From: an uncultured Microbacterium sp.
GTDB lineage: Bacteria > Actinomycetota > Actinomycetes > Actinomycetales > Microbacteriaceae
DNA: 34,816 nt
Reading direction: 5' to 3'
Assembly (NCBI RefSeq): GCF_947632095.1
Contig: NZ_CANROA010000023.1
Coordinates: 1 to 34,816, forward strand
The notes under the pieces were generated by a model. It made no database searches. It was given only the letters and a program-made list of their open reading frames with translations, and was not told where the DNA came from. Made by a program: the position numbers and the translations under genes. Shown here one piece after another: positions 23,346 to 29,964 of the stretch (position 1 is the stretch's first letter; each line of letters opens with the position of its first letter).

Positions 23346-23522
23346 ATGGATGATCATCGACCCGACCCCGCCGAAGAACGCCGCCCCGAGAACGCCGCCG
23401 ATGACACGATCGACGATGCGCCCCTCGGCGGCGACGATACGACCGAAGACCAGCTCGAGGCGGACAACGCCGTCGAGAAGGACACGCTGAAGACCCTCGA
23501 CCCCGACGCCCCGCCCGCCTGA
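23346..23522 (+). CDS. Small highly acidic protein
   Basis: A 58-residue protein, MDDHRPDPAEERRPENAADD followed by a run of Asp, Glu and Thr and ending LDPDAPPA. It has no hydrophobic core and is probably disordered. No family recognised. Codon third positions are strongly G/C and a leaderless -10 box is correctly placed, which argues that it is expressed. It lies upstream of sufS, 49 bases away, on the same strand. Confidence 0.6.
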   Translation: MDDHRPDPAEERRPENAADDTIDDAPLGGDDTTEDQLEADNAVEKDTLKTLDPDAPPA

Positions 23523-23571
23523 CCTCAACCGCGCACAGCCACGGCATCGCCGCAGGTGAGAAGCTTGAGGG

Positions 23572-24864
23572 ATGACCGCTCTGTCCGCTGACGCCGCTTT
23601 GACGGATGCCGAGATCCTCCGCATCCGCGCGGACTTCCCGATTCTGCGTTCCGAGGTGAACGGGCATCCGCTCGTCTATCTCGACTCGGGCGCGACCGCG
23701 CAGCGACCTCAGCAGGTGCTCGACGTCGAACGCGACTTCCTCACGACGTGGAACTCCGCCGTGCACCGCGGCGCGCACACGCTCGCCGCCGAGGCGACCC
23801 TCGCATTCGAGGACGCCCGTGCGACGGTCGCCTCCTTCATCGGCGCCGACGAGGAGGAGCTCGTCTGGACCTCGAACGCGACCGAGGCGATCAACCTCGT
23901 CGCGTACTCGATCTCGAACGCCTCCGCCGGTCGCGGGGGCGCAGCTGCCGAATGCCTGCGGATCGGTCCCGGTGACGAGATCGTCACCACCGAGATGGAG
24001 CACCACGCCAACCTCATCCCCTGGCAGGAGCTCGCCGCCCGCACCGGCGCGACCCTGCGCGTGATCCCGCTCGACGACGATGGCGCCCTCCGCCTCGACG
24101 AGGCCCCGGTCACCGAGCGCACCCGTATCGTCGCCGTCACCCACGCCTCGAATGTGCTCGGCGTCGTCAACCCGATCGCCGAGATCGTGGCGGCAGCCCG
24201 TGCCGTCGGCGCGCTCGTTCTGCTCGACGCCTGCCAGTCGGCACCGCACCTTCCCCTCGACGTGAAGGCGCTCGATGTCGACTTCGCCGTCCTGTCGGGA
24301 CACAAGATGCTCGGCCCCACCGGCATCGGCGCCCTCTACGGGCGACGTGAGCTGCTCGAGGCCATGCCGCCGTTCCTCACCGGCGGGTCGATGATCACCA
24401 CGGTCACCACCACCGAGGCCGAATACCTGGCGCCTCCGCAGCGGTTCGAGGCCGGTACGCAGCGGGTATCGCAGGCGATCGCGCTCGCCGCAGCCGTCGA
24501 CTACCTGAACGCCGTCGGCATGGACCGCATCGCCGCGCACGAAGCCGAGCTCGGGGCGCGCCTGACCGAAGGGCTCGCTGCGATCGCCGGCGTCCGCGTG
24601 CTCGGAGCAGGCATCGACCTGCCTCGGCTCGGGCTCGCGAGCATCGACATCCCCGGCATCCACGCCCACGACATCGGCCAGTTCCTCGACGACCGCGGCA
24701 TCGCGGCGCGCGTCGGGCACCACTGCGCCCAGCCGCTGCACCGCCGCCTCGGTGTCACAGCATCCACGCGCGCCAGCACGTATCTGTATTCGACGGCCGA
24801 CGAGGTCGACGCGTTCCTCGACGGCGTGCGCGCCACCATCGACTTCTTCGGAGCACGAGCATGA
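23572..24864 (+). CDS. sufS: Cysteine desulfurase, SufS type
   Basis: A 430-residue PLP enzyme that takes sulfur from cysteine for Fe-S cluster assembly. The PLP lysine is Lys245 in AVLSGHKMLGPTG; the cofactor His is in TTEMEHHANLIPW; the sulfur-carrying Cys385 is in RVGHHCAQPLHRRLG, the type II SufS arrangement. N-terminal (IRADFPILRSEVNGHPLVYLDSGATAQRP) and TSNATEAINLVAYS segments are canonical. GAGGG precedes the ATG. It overlaps sufU by 4 bases. The other suf genes (sufBDC) are not in this window. Confidence 0.93.
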   Translation: MTALSADAALTDAEILRIRADFPILRSEVNGHPLVYLDSGATAQRPQQVLDVERDFLTTWNSAVHRGAHTLAAEATLAFEDARATVASFIGADEEELVWTSNATEAINLVAYSISNASAGRGGAAAECLRIGPGDEIVTTEMEHHANLIPWQELAARTGATLRVIPLDDDGALRLDEAPVTERTRIVAVTHASNVLGVVNPIAEIVAAARAVGALVLLDACQSAPHLPLDVKALDVDFAVLSGHKMLGPTGIGALYGRRELLEAMPPFLTGGSMITTVTTTEAEYLAPPQRFEAGTQRVSQAIALAAAVDYLNAVGMDRIAAHEAELGARLTEGLAAIAGVRVLGAGIDLPRLGLASIDIPGIHAHDIGQFLDDRGIAARVGHHCAQPLHRRLGVTASTRASTYLYSTADEVDAFLDGVRATIDFFGARA

Positions 24865-25301
24865 CTTCCAGCGATCTGCAGGCCCTCTACCAGGAGATCA
24901 TTCTCGACCACTCCCGCACCCCTCACGGCTTCGGGCTGCGGGAGGAGATCGCGGCCCAGTCGCATCAGCTGAATCCGACCTGCGGCGACGAGATCACCCT
25001 GCAGGTGCATGTCGCAGACGGTCTCGTCGAGGCGATCGCCTGGGAGGGCCACGGCTGCGCGATCTCGCAGGCGTCCGCCTCGCTGTTCGCCGACCTCGTG
25101 GAGGGAAAGTCGACCGAAGAGGTGCAGCGCCTCATCGACGTCTTCCGTGAGGCTCTGCGCTCGCGCGGCAAGATCGAGCTCGATGAGGAGGAGTTCGGCG
25201 ACGCCGCCGTGCTCGACAGCGTCTCGCGGTACATCGCGCGCGTGAAGTGCGCCATGCTCGGTTGGGTCGCCGCCGAGGACGCCATGCGCAAGCACGCCTG
25301 A
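24861..25301 (+). CDS. sufU: Fe-S assembly sulfurtransferase SufU
   Basis: A 146-residue zinc-containing partner that takes persulfide from SufS. Ligands are visible: Cys41 and Asp43 in NPTCGDEITL, Cys66 in GHGCAISQASAS, and Cys130 in RVKCAMLGW. The insert between Cys66 and Cys130 is as in SufU and longer than in IscU. The start overlaps the sufS stop (ATGA). SufU with SufS is the usual actinobacterial and Firmicute pair. Confidence 0.94.
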   Translation: MTSSDLQALYQEIILDHSRTPHGFGLREEIAAQSHQLNPTCGDEITLQVHVADGLVEAIAWEGHGCAISQASASLFADLVEGKSTEEVQRLIDVFREALRSRGKIELDEEEFGDAAVLDSVSRYIARVKCAMLGWVAAEDAMRKHA

Positions 25302-25379
25302 TTTCGCCAGATTTCATCGCGTGACGCGATGTTTCGTGCGTGGATGACGCATGAGCCCCGACGCCCGGATGCTGGGGGC

Positions 25380-26255
25380 ATGAGCCATCTCGTCAGCGTC
25401 GCGCAGCTGCTGCACCTGCAGCGCACAGCCGAGCGCGGCGAGGGGGCTGCAGTGCGGCTGCTGGATGTGCGGTGGCGGTTGGACCTGCCCGAGGGGCGTC
25501 CGGATTATGTGCGAGCGCATCTGCCCGGCGCGGTCTACGTCGACCTCGAGCGCGAGCTGGCTCGCCGCGCTGACCCCCGTGATGGTTCGCATCCGTTGCC
25601 GACGCGTGCGGATCTGCAACGGTCGGCGCGCTCGTGGGGGATCAGTGCGGGAGATATCGTCGTCGCCTACGACGACAATCGTGGCGTCCCCGCGGCGCGG
25701 TTGTGGTGGCTGCTGCGCGGGGGCGGCATCGATGTACGGGTGCTCGATGGAGGAATCCGGGCCTGGGCGGCAGAACTGCTCCCGCTCGAGAGCGGAGATG
25801 CCCGATCGGCTCCCGGCGATGTCGTTCTCCTCGGAGAGGGTGACCGCATCGGTGCTCTGAGGATCGAGGACGTCGACGGCTTCGTCGATCGCGGCGTGCT
25901 CCTGGACGTCCGCACCCCCGAGCAGTACAGCGGTGCTCAGGTCTCGACCGGGACGGTCGGCGGGCACATCCCCGGCGCGGTGAACCTGCCCGCGATGGCC
26001 GCGGTCGCCGCCGACGGACGTCTGCACCGTCCCGAGGTGCTGCGGCGCATCTTCTCGACCGCGGGCATCCGTGACGGCGTCCCCGTCGCCGTCTATTGCA
26101 GCTCCGGCGTGGCCGCCATGCACACGGCGCTCGCGCTGGAGCACGCCGGGTATCCCGCCCGGGTCTACGCGGGCTCCTGGAGCCAGTGGGTCAACACGCG
26201 TGGCCGGGCCGTCGCGACGGGTGCGCTGCCGGCGGCGCGGTTGACGCGTGCATGA
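25380..26255 (+). CDS. Two-domain rhodanese-type sulfurtransferase
   Basis: A 291-residue tandem rhodanese. The N-terminal domain (about 5-135) has VRLLDVRW, YVRAHLPGAVYVDL and YDDNRGVPAARLWWLLR and lacks the catalytic Cys (Asp-Asp-Asn instead). The C-terminal domain has LLDVRTPEQYSG, GGHIPGAVNLPA and the active loop YCSSGVAAMH, with Cys240 as persulfide site. Its loop differs from CxxGxR thiosulfate or C-G-S-G-V mercaptopyruvate enzymes only slightly; CSSGVAA is close to the mercaptopyruvate type. The gene is 78 bases behind sufU and may supply sulfur for clusters. ATG 25380 chosen for the family N-terminus; no strong ribosome site. Confidence 0.88.
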   Translation: MSHLVSVAQLLHLQRTAERGEGAAVRLLDVRWRLDLPEGRPDYVRAHLPGAVYVDLERELARRADPRDGSHPLPTRADLQRSARSWGISAGDIVVAYDDNRGVPAARLWWLLRGGGIDVRVLDGGIRAWAAELLPLESGDARSAPGDVVLLGEGDRIGALRIEDVDGFVDRGVLLDVRTPEQYSGAQVSTGTVGGHIPGAVNLPAMAAVAADGRLHRPEVLRRIFSTAGIRDGVPVAVYCSSGVAAMHTALALEHAGYPARVYAGSWSQWVNTRGRAVATGALPAARLTRA

Positions 26256-26269
26256 TGCGAGAAGATCTC

Positions 26270-26282
26270 CTTCTCGGAGAAG
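26270..26282. repeat. 13-base palindrome upstream of a GntR gene
   Basis: CTTCTC-G-GAGAAG sits 19 bases before the GntR start at 26301. It may be an autoregulatory operator, though it does not match the usual GT-N3-AC pattern. Confidence 0.35.
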
Positions 26283-26300
26283 TCCTGGTGAAAACCGCAG

Positions 26301-26990
26301 GTGAGTGCGAGAATGTCGCGATGGGGGGGGAAATCTGGGGAGCTGGAGTCTGCGCGCGTGACGCGGCTTCTGCGGGACGACATCGTGCTCGGTCGAAGAA
26401 AACCGGGCGCGCGTCTCGTGGAACGTGAGATCGCCGCAGAACTCGATGTCTCCCGGCTGCCGGTTCGCGAGGCCATCCGCGCCTTGATCTCCGAGGGGAT
26501 CGTCGTGGGGCGACCGCGCACCTGGGCCGTCGTGCGCGAGTTCTCGGTCTCCGATGTGCGGGATTTCTCCGAGGTCCGGGCGGCGGTCGAATCGCTGCTT
26601 TTCGTGCTCGCGACCGAGCGTCACGATGAGCGGCAGCTCGCCGAATTGCTTCTCCTGGTCGAGGAGGAAGAAGAGGCGGCGCGCAACAGTGAGACCGAGC
26701 GTGCGCAGAGACTCAGCGGAGCCTTCCACGAGCAGATCGCGGTCATGGCCGGGAACGATCTGCTCATGGAACTCATCAGTCTGTTCTCGACGCGGCTCAA
26801 GTGGGTGTTCGGAACCACGGAGGATGCCCCCTCGATGGCCGCCGACCACCGCCAGCTCTACGAAGCGATGGCGGTGCGCGACATCGGCCGCGTCGAGGGG
26901 CTGGTGGCCGAGCACCTGGTGATCGGTGAAGAGCGTGCGCGACGCCTGTTCGAGGGGCCCGGATCGATGACGGAGACGCCGACCGGATAG
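26301..26990 (+). CDS. GntR family (FCD) transcriptional regulator
   Basis: Up to 229 residues. The winged helix lies at about 17-75 (ARVTRLLRDDIVLGRRKPGARLVEREIAAELDVSRLPVREAIRALISEGIVV) and is followed by an FCD helical domain (FSEVRAAVESLLFVLA, LSGAFHEQIAVMAGN, ADHRQLYEAMAVRD, ending VAEHLVIGEERAR). The effector is unknown. The start is unclear: GTG 26301, ATG 26313 and GTG 26355 are possible. A run of eight G (26323-26330) lies between the first two starts and the domain, so slippage there would change the N-terminus. Next downstream are a coiled-coil membrane protein and a metalloprotease on the same strand. Confidence 0.85.
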   Translation: MSARMSRWGGKSGELESARVTRLLRDDIVLGRRKPGARLVEREIAAELDVSRLPVREAIRALISEGIVVGRPRTWAVVREFSVSDVRDFSEVRAAVESLLFVLATERHDERQLAELLLLVEEEEEAARNSETERAQRLSGAFHEQIAVMAGNDLLMELISLFSTRLKWVFGTTEDAPSMAADHRQLYEAMAVRDIGRVEGLVAEHLVIGEERARRLFEGPGSMTETPTG

Positions 26991-27027
26991 ATTGGAGGGC
27001 CGGGGGCGATCCGGATCTGGGGATGAC

Positions 27028-27273
27028 ATGCGGGTACTTGCACTGGGACTCGGCGCCCTTCTGGTGCTCGGCGGGAGTGTCGCGGTCGTGCTCGCCGACC
27101 AGCAGCGCGAGCTCGCCGTCGAACAGGCGCGGGACGAAGTCCAACGGCTGCAGTCTGAGCGCGATGCTGAGCGTGCGGCGAACCTGACCCGCACCGAGCG
27201 GCTCGCCGATCTGCGCGTGGCGATCGCCGCGCAGGAAGATCAGCTGGCCGATACGACAGGGTTCCTCGAATGA
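27028..27273 (+). CDS. Membrane-anchored coiled-coil protein
   Basis: An 81-residue protein: a single N-terminal transmembrane helix (LALGLGALLVLGGSVAVVLA) followed by a long charged helix (about residues 24-75, DQQRELAVEQARDEVQRLQSERDAERAANL) with heptad-like spacing of Leu and Ala, then LADTTGFLE. No family recognised. The ATG at 27028 is preceded by GGGG at loose spacing. It overlaps the metalloprotease gene by 4 bases (ATGA), so they are made together; the coiled coil may pair with the helical stalk of that protein. Confidence 0.7.
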   Translation: MRVLALGLGALLVLGGSVAVVLADQQRELAVEQARDEVQRLQSERDAERAANLTRTERLADLRVAIAAQEDQLADTTGFLE

Positions 27274-28142
27274 ATCTTCGCCGGTCGGTCACCGTGGCCC
27301 TGGCGGTCGTCGCGGTCTGCGCCGTGTCGCTCGTCGACAAGGCGGTGCATCTGGAGCGCGAATACGCCGAGGTGATGGCGCAGGCCGTTCACGAGGACGA
27401 GCAGCGCATCAACGAAGTCGATCGTGGCATTCGATTGGACGCTCTCATCGAGACCGCGGAGGCCGATGAGGCTGATCGTGCCGGGGTTCTCGCAGTGCGG
27501 TCGGACTTCGTGACAGCGGTCGGCGAGCTGCGCACCGCGCTCGACAGCGGTGAGGGCAAGATCGATTCGGGAACGCACCGTGCGGCTGCTCTCGCCGCCC
27601 AGGAGCAGGTTCTCTCCGAACGGGAGGACCCGGATGTCGTGACCGGCGCCGCAGCGACGGTGCGGGCACTGACGAAGAAGGTCAACGCCGATGTCGCCGC
27701 TCACGATGCCGCTCGGGTTCCCGCGGGCGTCTCCTCTCCGCCGCGTGCCGGCACGAGCGGCGCCGCGGGCTATGCGCGGGTCCGGGCCGCTCTCGACCGC
27801 GTCGGCGGGGGCGGTGTCGGACTCTACGAGTCGTCGTCGTGCGCGGGCGGTCAGGCGGCTGCCTGCGCGAACAGCGATGGATACATCAAGTACCGTGCGG
27901 ACATCGCCTCCTGGGGCGATGCACGGTTGAACTGGGCGATGGCGCATGAATTGGCGCACATCTATCAGTTCCGCGTCTGGGGTGCCATGAGCTCATCGCC
28001 GTCATACGGGTCGCTGTTCGGCGGTGACCCGGAGTTCCTCGCGAACTGCATGGCGGTCGTGCGCGGGTATCCCGGATCGGTCGGGTGCAACGAGAGCCAG
28101 CAGGTGTGGGCATCCGGCATCTGGGTGGGTGTCGTCCGCTGA
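27270..28142 (+). CDS. Membrane-anchored HExxH metalloprotease-like protein
   Basis: A 290-residue protein. An N-terminal helix (VTVALAVVAVCAVSLV) acts as anchor or signal. Residues ~28-150 form a helical, charged stalk. A Pro/Gly linker (PAGVSSPPRAGTSGAAG) leads to a C-terminal domain with WAMAHELAHIYQF (zinc ligands His226 and His230, catalytic Glu227) and a possible third ligand Glu255 in GDPEFLANC. Four Cys (191, 199, 260, 273) could form two disulfides, fitting an extracytoplasmic location. This is the HExxH...E gluzincin layout in miniature. It differs from M48 or M56 in size. Substrate unknown. Confidence 0.75.
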   Translation: MNLRRSVTVALAVVAVCAVSLVDKAVHLEREYAEVMAQAVHEDEQRINEVDRGIRLDALIETAEADEADRAGVLAVRSDFVTAVGELRTALDSGEGKIDSGTHRAAALAAQEQVLSEREDPDVVTGAAATVRALTKKVNADVAAHDAARVPAGVSSPPRAGTSGAAGYARVRAALDRVGGGGVGLYESSSCAGGQAAACANSDGYIKYRADIASWGDARLNWAMAHELAHIYQFRVWGAMSSSPSYGSLFGGDPEFLANCMAVVRGYPGSVGCNESQQVWASGIWVGVVR

Positions 28143-28155
28143 TGGCCGCGGATGC

Positions 28156-28989
28156 TCAGGCCGGGGTGGTCGTATCTGTCGCCTGACGCAGAGTGCTGCG
28201 CATCGCGGTCCAGTATCCGGTCGGGGCGATGCGGGTCACGAGGTCGATCAGGCGCGCCTCGGTGCCCACCAGTGTGCGCTTGCGACGTCGCGCGGTCGCG
28301 CGGATGATCGCCGCGGCGGCGTCCGCGGGGTCGGTGCTGTAGAGCGCTGCCTGGGCTGATGCGGCGCGCGCGGCAACGGCCGGGTCGATCGTCGCGGCGT
28401 AGCGGCCGTGCAGAATGATTCCGGTACGGACTCCGGCGGGGAATACGGTCCCGACCGTGACGGTGGTGTCTTCGAGCTCGTGCCGGAGCGCGTCGGAGAA
28501 CGCCCGAACGGCGAACTTCGTCATCGAATAGGGGATGCGCCCGCCCGGGGCGGCGAGACCGTAGACGCTGGCGAGATGGGTGACGTGCGCGCCGGGTGCG
28601 CGCCGCAGTGCGGGAAGCAGGTGCTTCGTCACCGAGACGGTGCCCCACAGGTTCGAGTCCATGAGCCAGCGCATCTCTTCCATCGTGAGCTGCTCGAGCG
28701 TTCCCAGCATGGATGACCCGGCGCACGTGACGAGGGCGTTGATGCTCGGGTGGGCGTCGATCACGTCTGCAATGGTGCGTTCGACGGCCTCGTCGTCACT
28801 GACGTCGACGACGTGCGTGGTGACGATGCCGGGCAGATCAGCGGCGACCGCAGCCAAGCCCGGACCATTGCGGTCGAGGAGTGCGACGTGCGCACCGGCG
28901 GCGGAGAGCTGTCGGGCGACTTCCGCGCCCATGCCGCTGGCGGCGCCGGTGATCACCGTCGTGTTCCCGGCCAGGGTCAGCCGTTTCAT
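28156..28989 (-). CDS. Short-chain dehydrogenase/reductase (classical SDR)
   Basis: A 277-residue SDR. Cofactor motif TVITGAASGMGAEVARQL; Asp in DVSDDEAVE; CAG-like element VTCAGSSMLG; catalytic Ser in HLASVYGLAAPGG, and Tyr/Lys in YSMTKFAVRAFSDALRHEL; then TVFPAGVRTGI. The C-terminal region (ATARRRKRTLVGTEARLIDLVTRIAPTGY) resembles the membrane-associated actinobacterial SDRs that act on lipids or ketones. Substrate unknown. GAGGAGG lies 5 bases before the ATG. Convergent with the metalloprotease gene, 13 bases apart. Confidence 0.9.
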   Translation of the reverse strand: MKRLTLAGNTTVITGAASGMGAEVARQLSAAGAHVALLDRNGPGLAAVAADLPGIVTTHVVDVSDDEAVERTIADVIDAHPSINALVTCAGSSMLGTLEQLTMEEMRWLMDSNLWGTVSVTKHLLPALRRAPGAHVTHLASVYGLAAPGGRIPYSMTKFAVRAFSDALRHELEDTTVTVGTVFPAGVRTGIILHGRYAATIDPAVAARAASAQAALYSTDPADAAAAIIRATARRRKRTLVGTEARLIDLVTRIAPTGYWTAMRSTLRQATDTTTPA

Positions 28990-29094
28990 GCGTCCTCCTC
29001 GAGCGCGTTTCGGGTGCGCACCGTGAGCTCGATCGCAGGGGCGACCTGCTTCTTGCCCCCTATTGTGACGGAGACCGGCGCAGATCGGTAGCGG

Positions 29095-29100
29095 TACGAT
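29095..29100 (+). promoter_or_regulatory. -10 box candidate upstream of 29120
   Basis: TACGAT (29095-29100) fits TANNNT and would give a short leader containing the GGAGGAGG ribosome site of the following gene. A TTGTGA at 29063 is too far away to be its -35. Confidence 0.3.
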
Positions 29101-29119
29101 TCATCAGGAGGAGGTACGG

Positions 29120-29683
29120 GTGGGACGAACTGCGGATGCCATCGCCGAAGGCGTCGCCATCGCGACGGCTGCGGCACGGTTGACGGTCAAGAACCAGATC
29201 CTTGTCGGCACGATCGCCCAGGGTGGCGTGTTCGATGCCGCCCAGTACCTCGATGATGCCCGTGCTGCTTTGCTGGCGATGGCCGATGAGTCGGAGCAGG
29301 CGGCGGTGATGGTGAAGGATCTGCGTCGACGTGCGCGCGGTCGCCATTCCGACCCTGCGGGCACGCACGACTACCGTGACCGTGACGTTCGGAATCTGCG
29401 TCGCCGTGCCAAGCAGTCCGCCGGTGTCGCCGACAAGCTCCGCGCCATGGTCGAGAGTCCCGAGCAACTCGGTGCCCTCGTCGAAGGGGCGCGCGAGGCG
29501 GCCTGGCATGATGTGCGCAGCAACCTGGATCGTCGTCTGCACGTCGAGGGGATGCGTCCTGACGAGGATCCCGACTACGCCGTGATGCGCGAAGCACGCA
29601 TGCAGGCGCTGCGTCTGGTCGACCTGCAGGCCCTCTCATCCGAGCAGCGGGCGAGGAAGAAACGCGCGGGAAACACGGCTTAG
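29120..29683 (+). CDS. Uncharacterised helical protein
   Basis: A 187-residue protein with no family I can name with confidence; homologues seem to occur in related actinobacteria, sometimes under the misleading name asparagine synthase. It is almost all helix, rich in Ala, Arg, Glu and Asp, without membrane segments. It has a hydrophobic N-terminal helix start (AIAEGVAIATAAARLTVKNQIL), a basic middle (KDLRRRARGRHSD, RNLRRRAKQSAG), and a basic tail (RARKKRAG). The charge pattern suggests nucleic acid or envelope binding, but nothing more can be said. GTG 29120 follows an excellent GGAGG site. Confidence 0.7.
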   Translation: MGRTADAIAEGVAIATAAARLTVKNQILVGTIAQGGVFDAAQYLDDARAALLAMADESEQAAVMVKDLRRRARGRHSDPAGTHDYRDRDVRNLRRRAKQSAGVADKLRAMVESPEQLGALVEGAREAAWHDVRSNLDRRLHVEGMRPDEDPDYAVMREARMQALRLVDLQALSSEQRARKKRAGNTA

Positions 29684-29758
29684 GGTCTCGGTTCGCGTTC
29701 AGGGCAGGGGTCATGTATTCTTTTCTAGGCCCACCCCGCAGGGGAAAGCCAAGAAAAT

Positions 29759-29831
29759 GCGCCCGTAGCTCAATGGATAGAGCATCTGACTACGGATCAG
29801 AAGGTTAGGGGTTCGAGTCCCTTCGGGCGCA
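29759..29831 (+). tRNA. tRNA-Arg (anticodon ACG)
   Basis: A 73-base tRNA. The acceptor stem is GCGCCCG with CGGGCGC and a discriminator A; the D arm is GCTC-AATGGATA-GAGC; the anticodon arm has loop CTACGGA, giving ACG (read as ICG for CGN codons after A34 deamination); the T arm is GGGTTCGAGTCCC-like with GTTCGAG. CCA is not encoded. It is followed by a terminator hairpin at 29853. Confidence 0.95.
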
Positions 29832-29852
29832 CACTGTGTTGAGACAGTATTG

Positions 29853-29878
29853 ACCCCCGTCGCGAAAGTGGCGGGGGT
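29853..29878 (+). terminator. Terminator of tRNA-Arg
   Basis: Stem ACCCCCGTC with GGCGGGGGT (one G-T pair) and an 8-base loop, followed by TTTCGTCTTGT. It starts about 20 bases after the tRNA. Confidence 0.8.
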
Positions 29879-29904
29879 TTCGTCTTGTCCACGCGCGGAT
29901 GCCG

Positions 29905-29945
29905 GGAGTGCCCCGCTCCATCGTTCGGATGGAGCGGGGCACTCC
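29905..29945. terminator. 17-bp perfect hairpin, end of the lectin-protein gene
   Basis: An inverted repeat (29905-29921 with 29929-29945) with a 7-base loop lies 20 bases beyond the stop of the minus-strand secreted-protein gene and 27 bases beyond the tRNA terminator. It can end transcripts from either side. Confidence 0.8.
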
Positions 29946-29964
29946 GCTTTCTGCGCGGGTCGGG

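Noticed and set aside
23311..24741. 476-codon minus-strand frame opposite sufS
   Set aside because: Shadow of a clear cysteine desulfurase.
25314..27194. 626-codon minus-strand frame opposite the sulfurtransferase and GntR genes
   Set aside because: Spans several real genes on the other strand; no domains.
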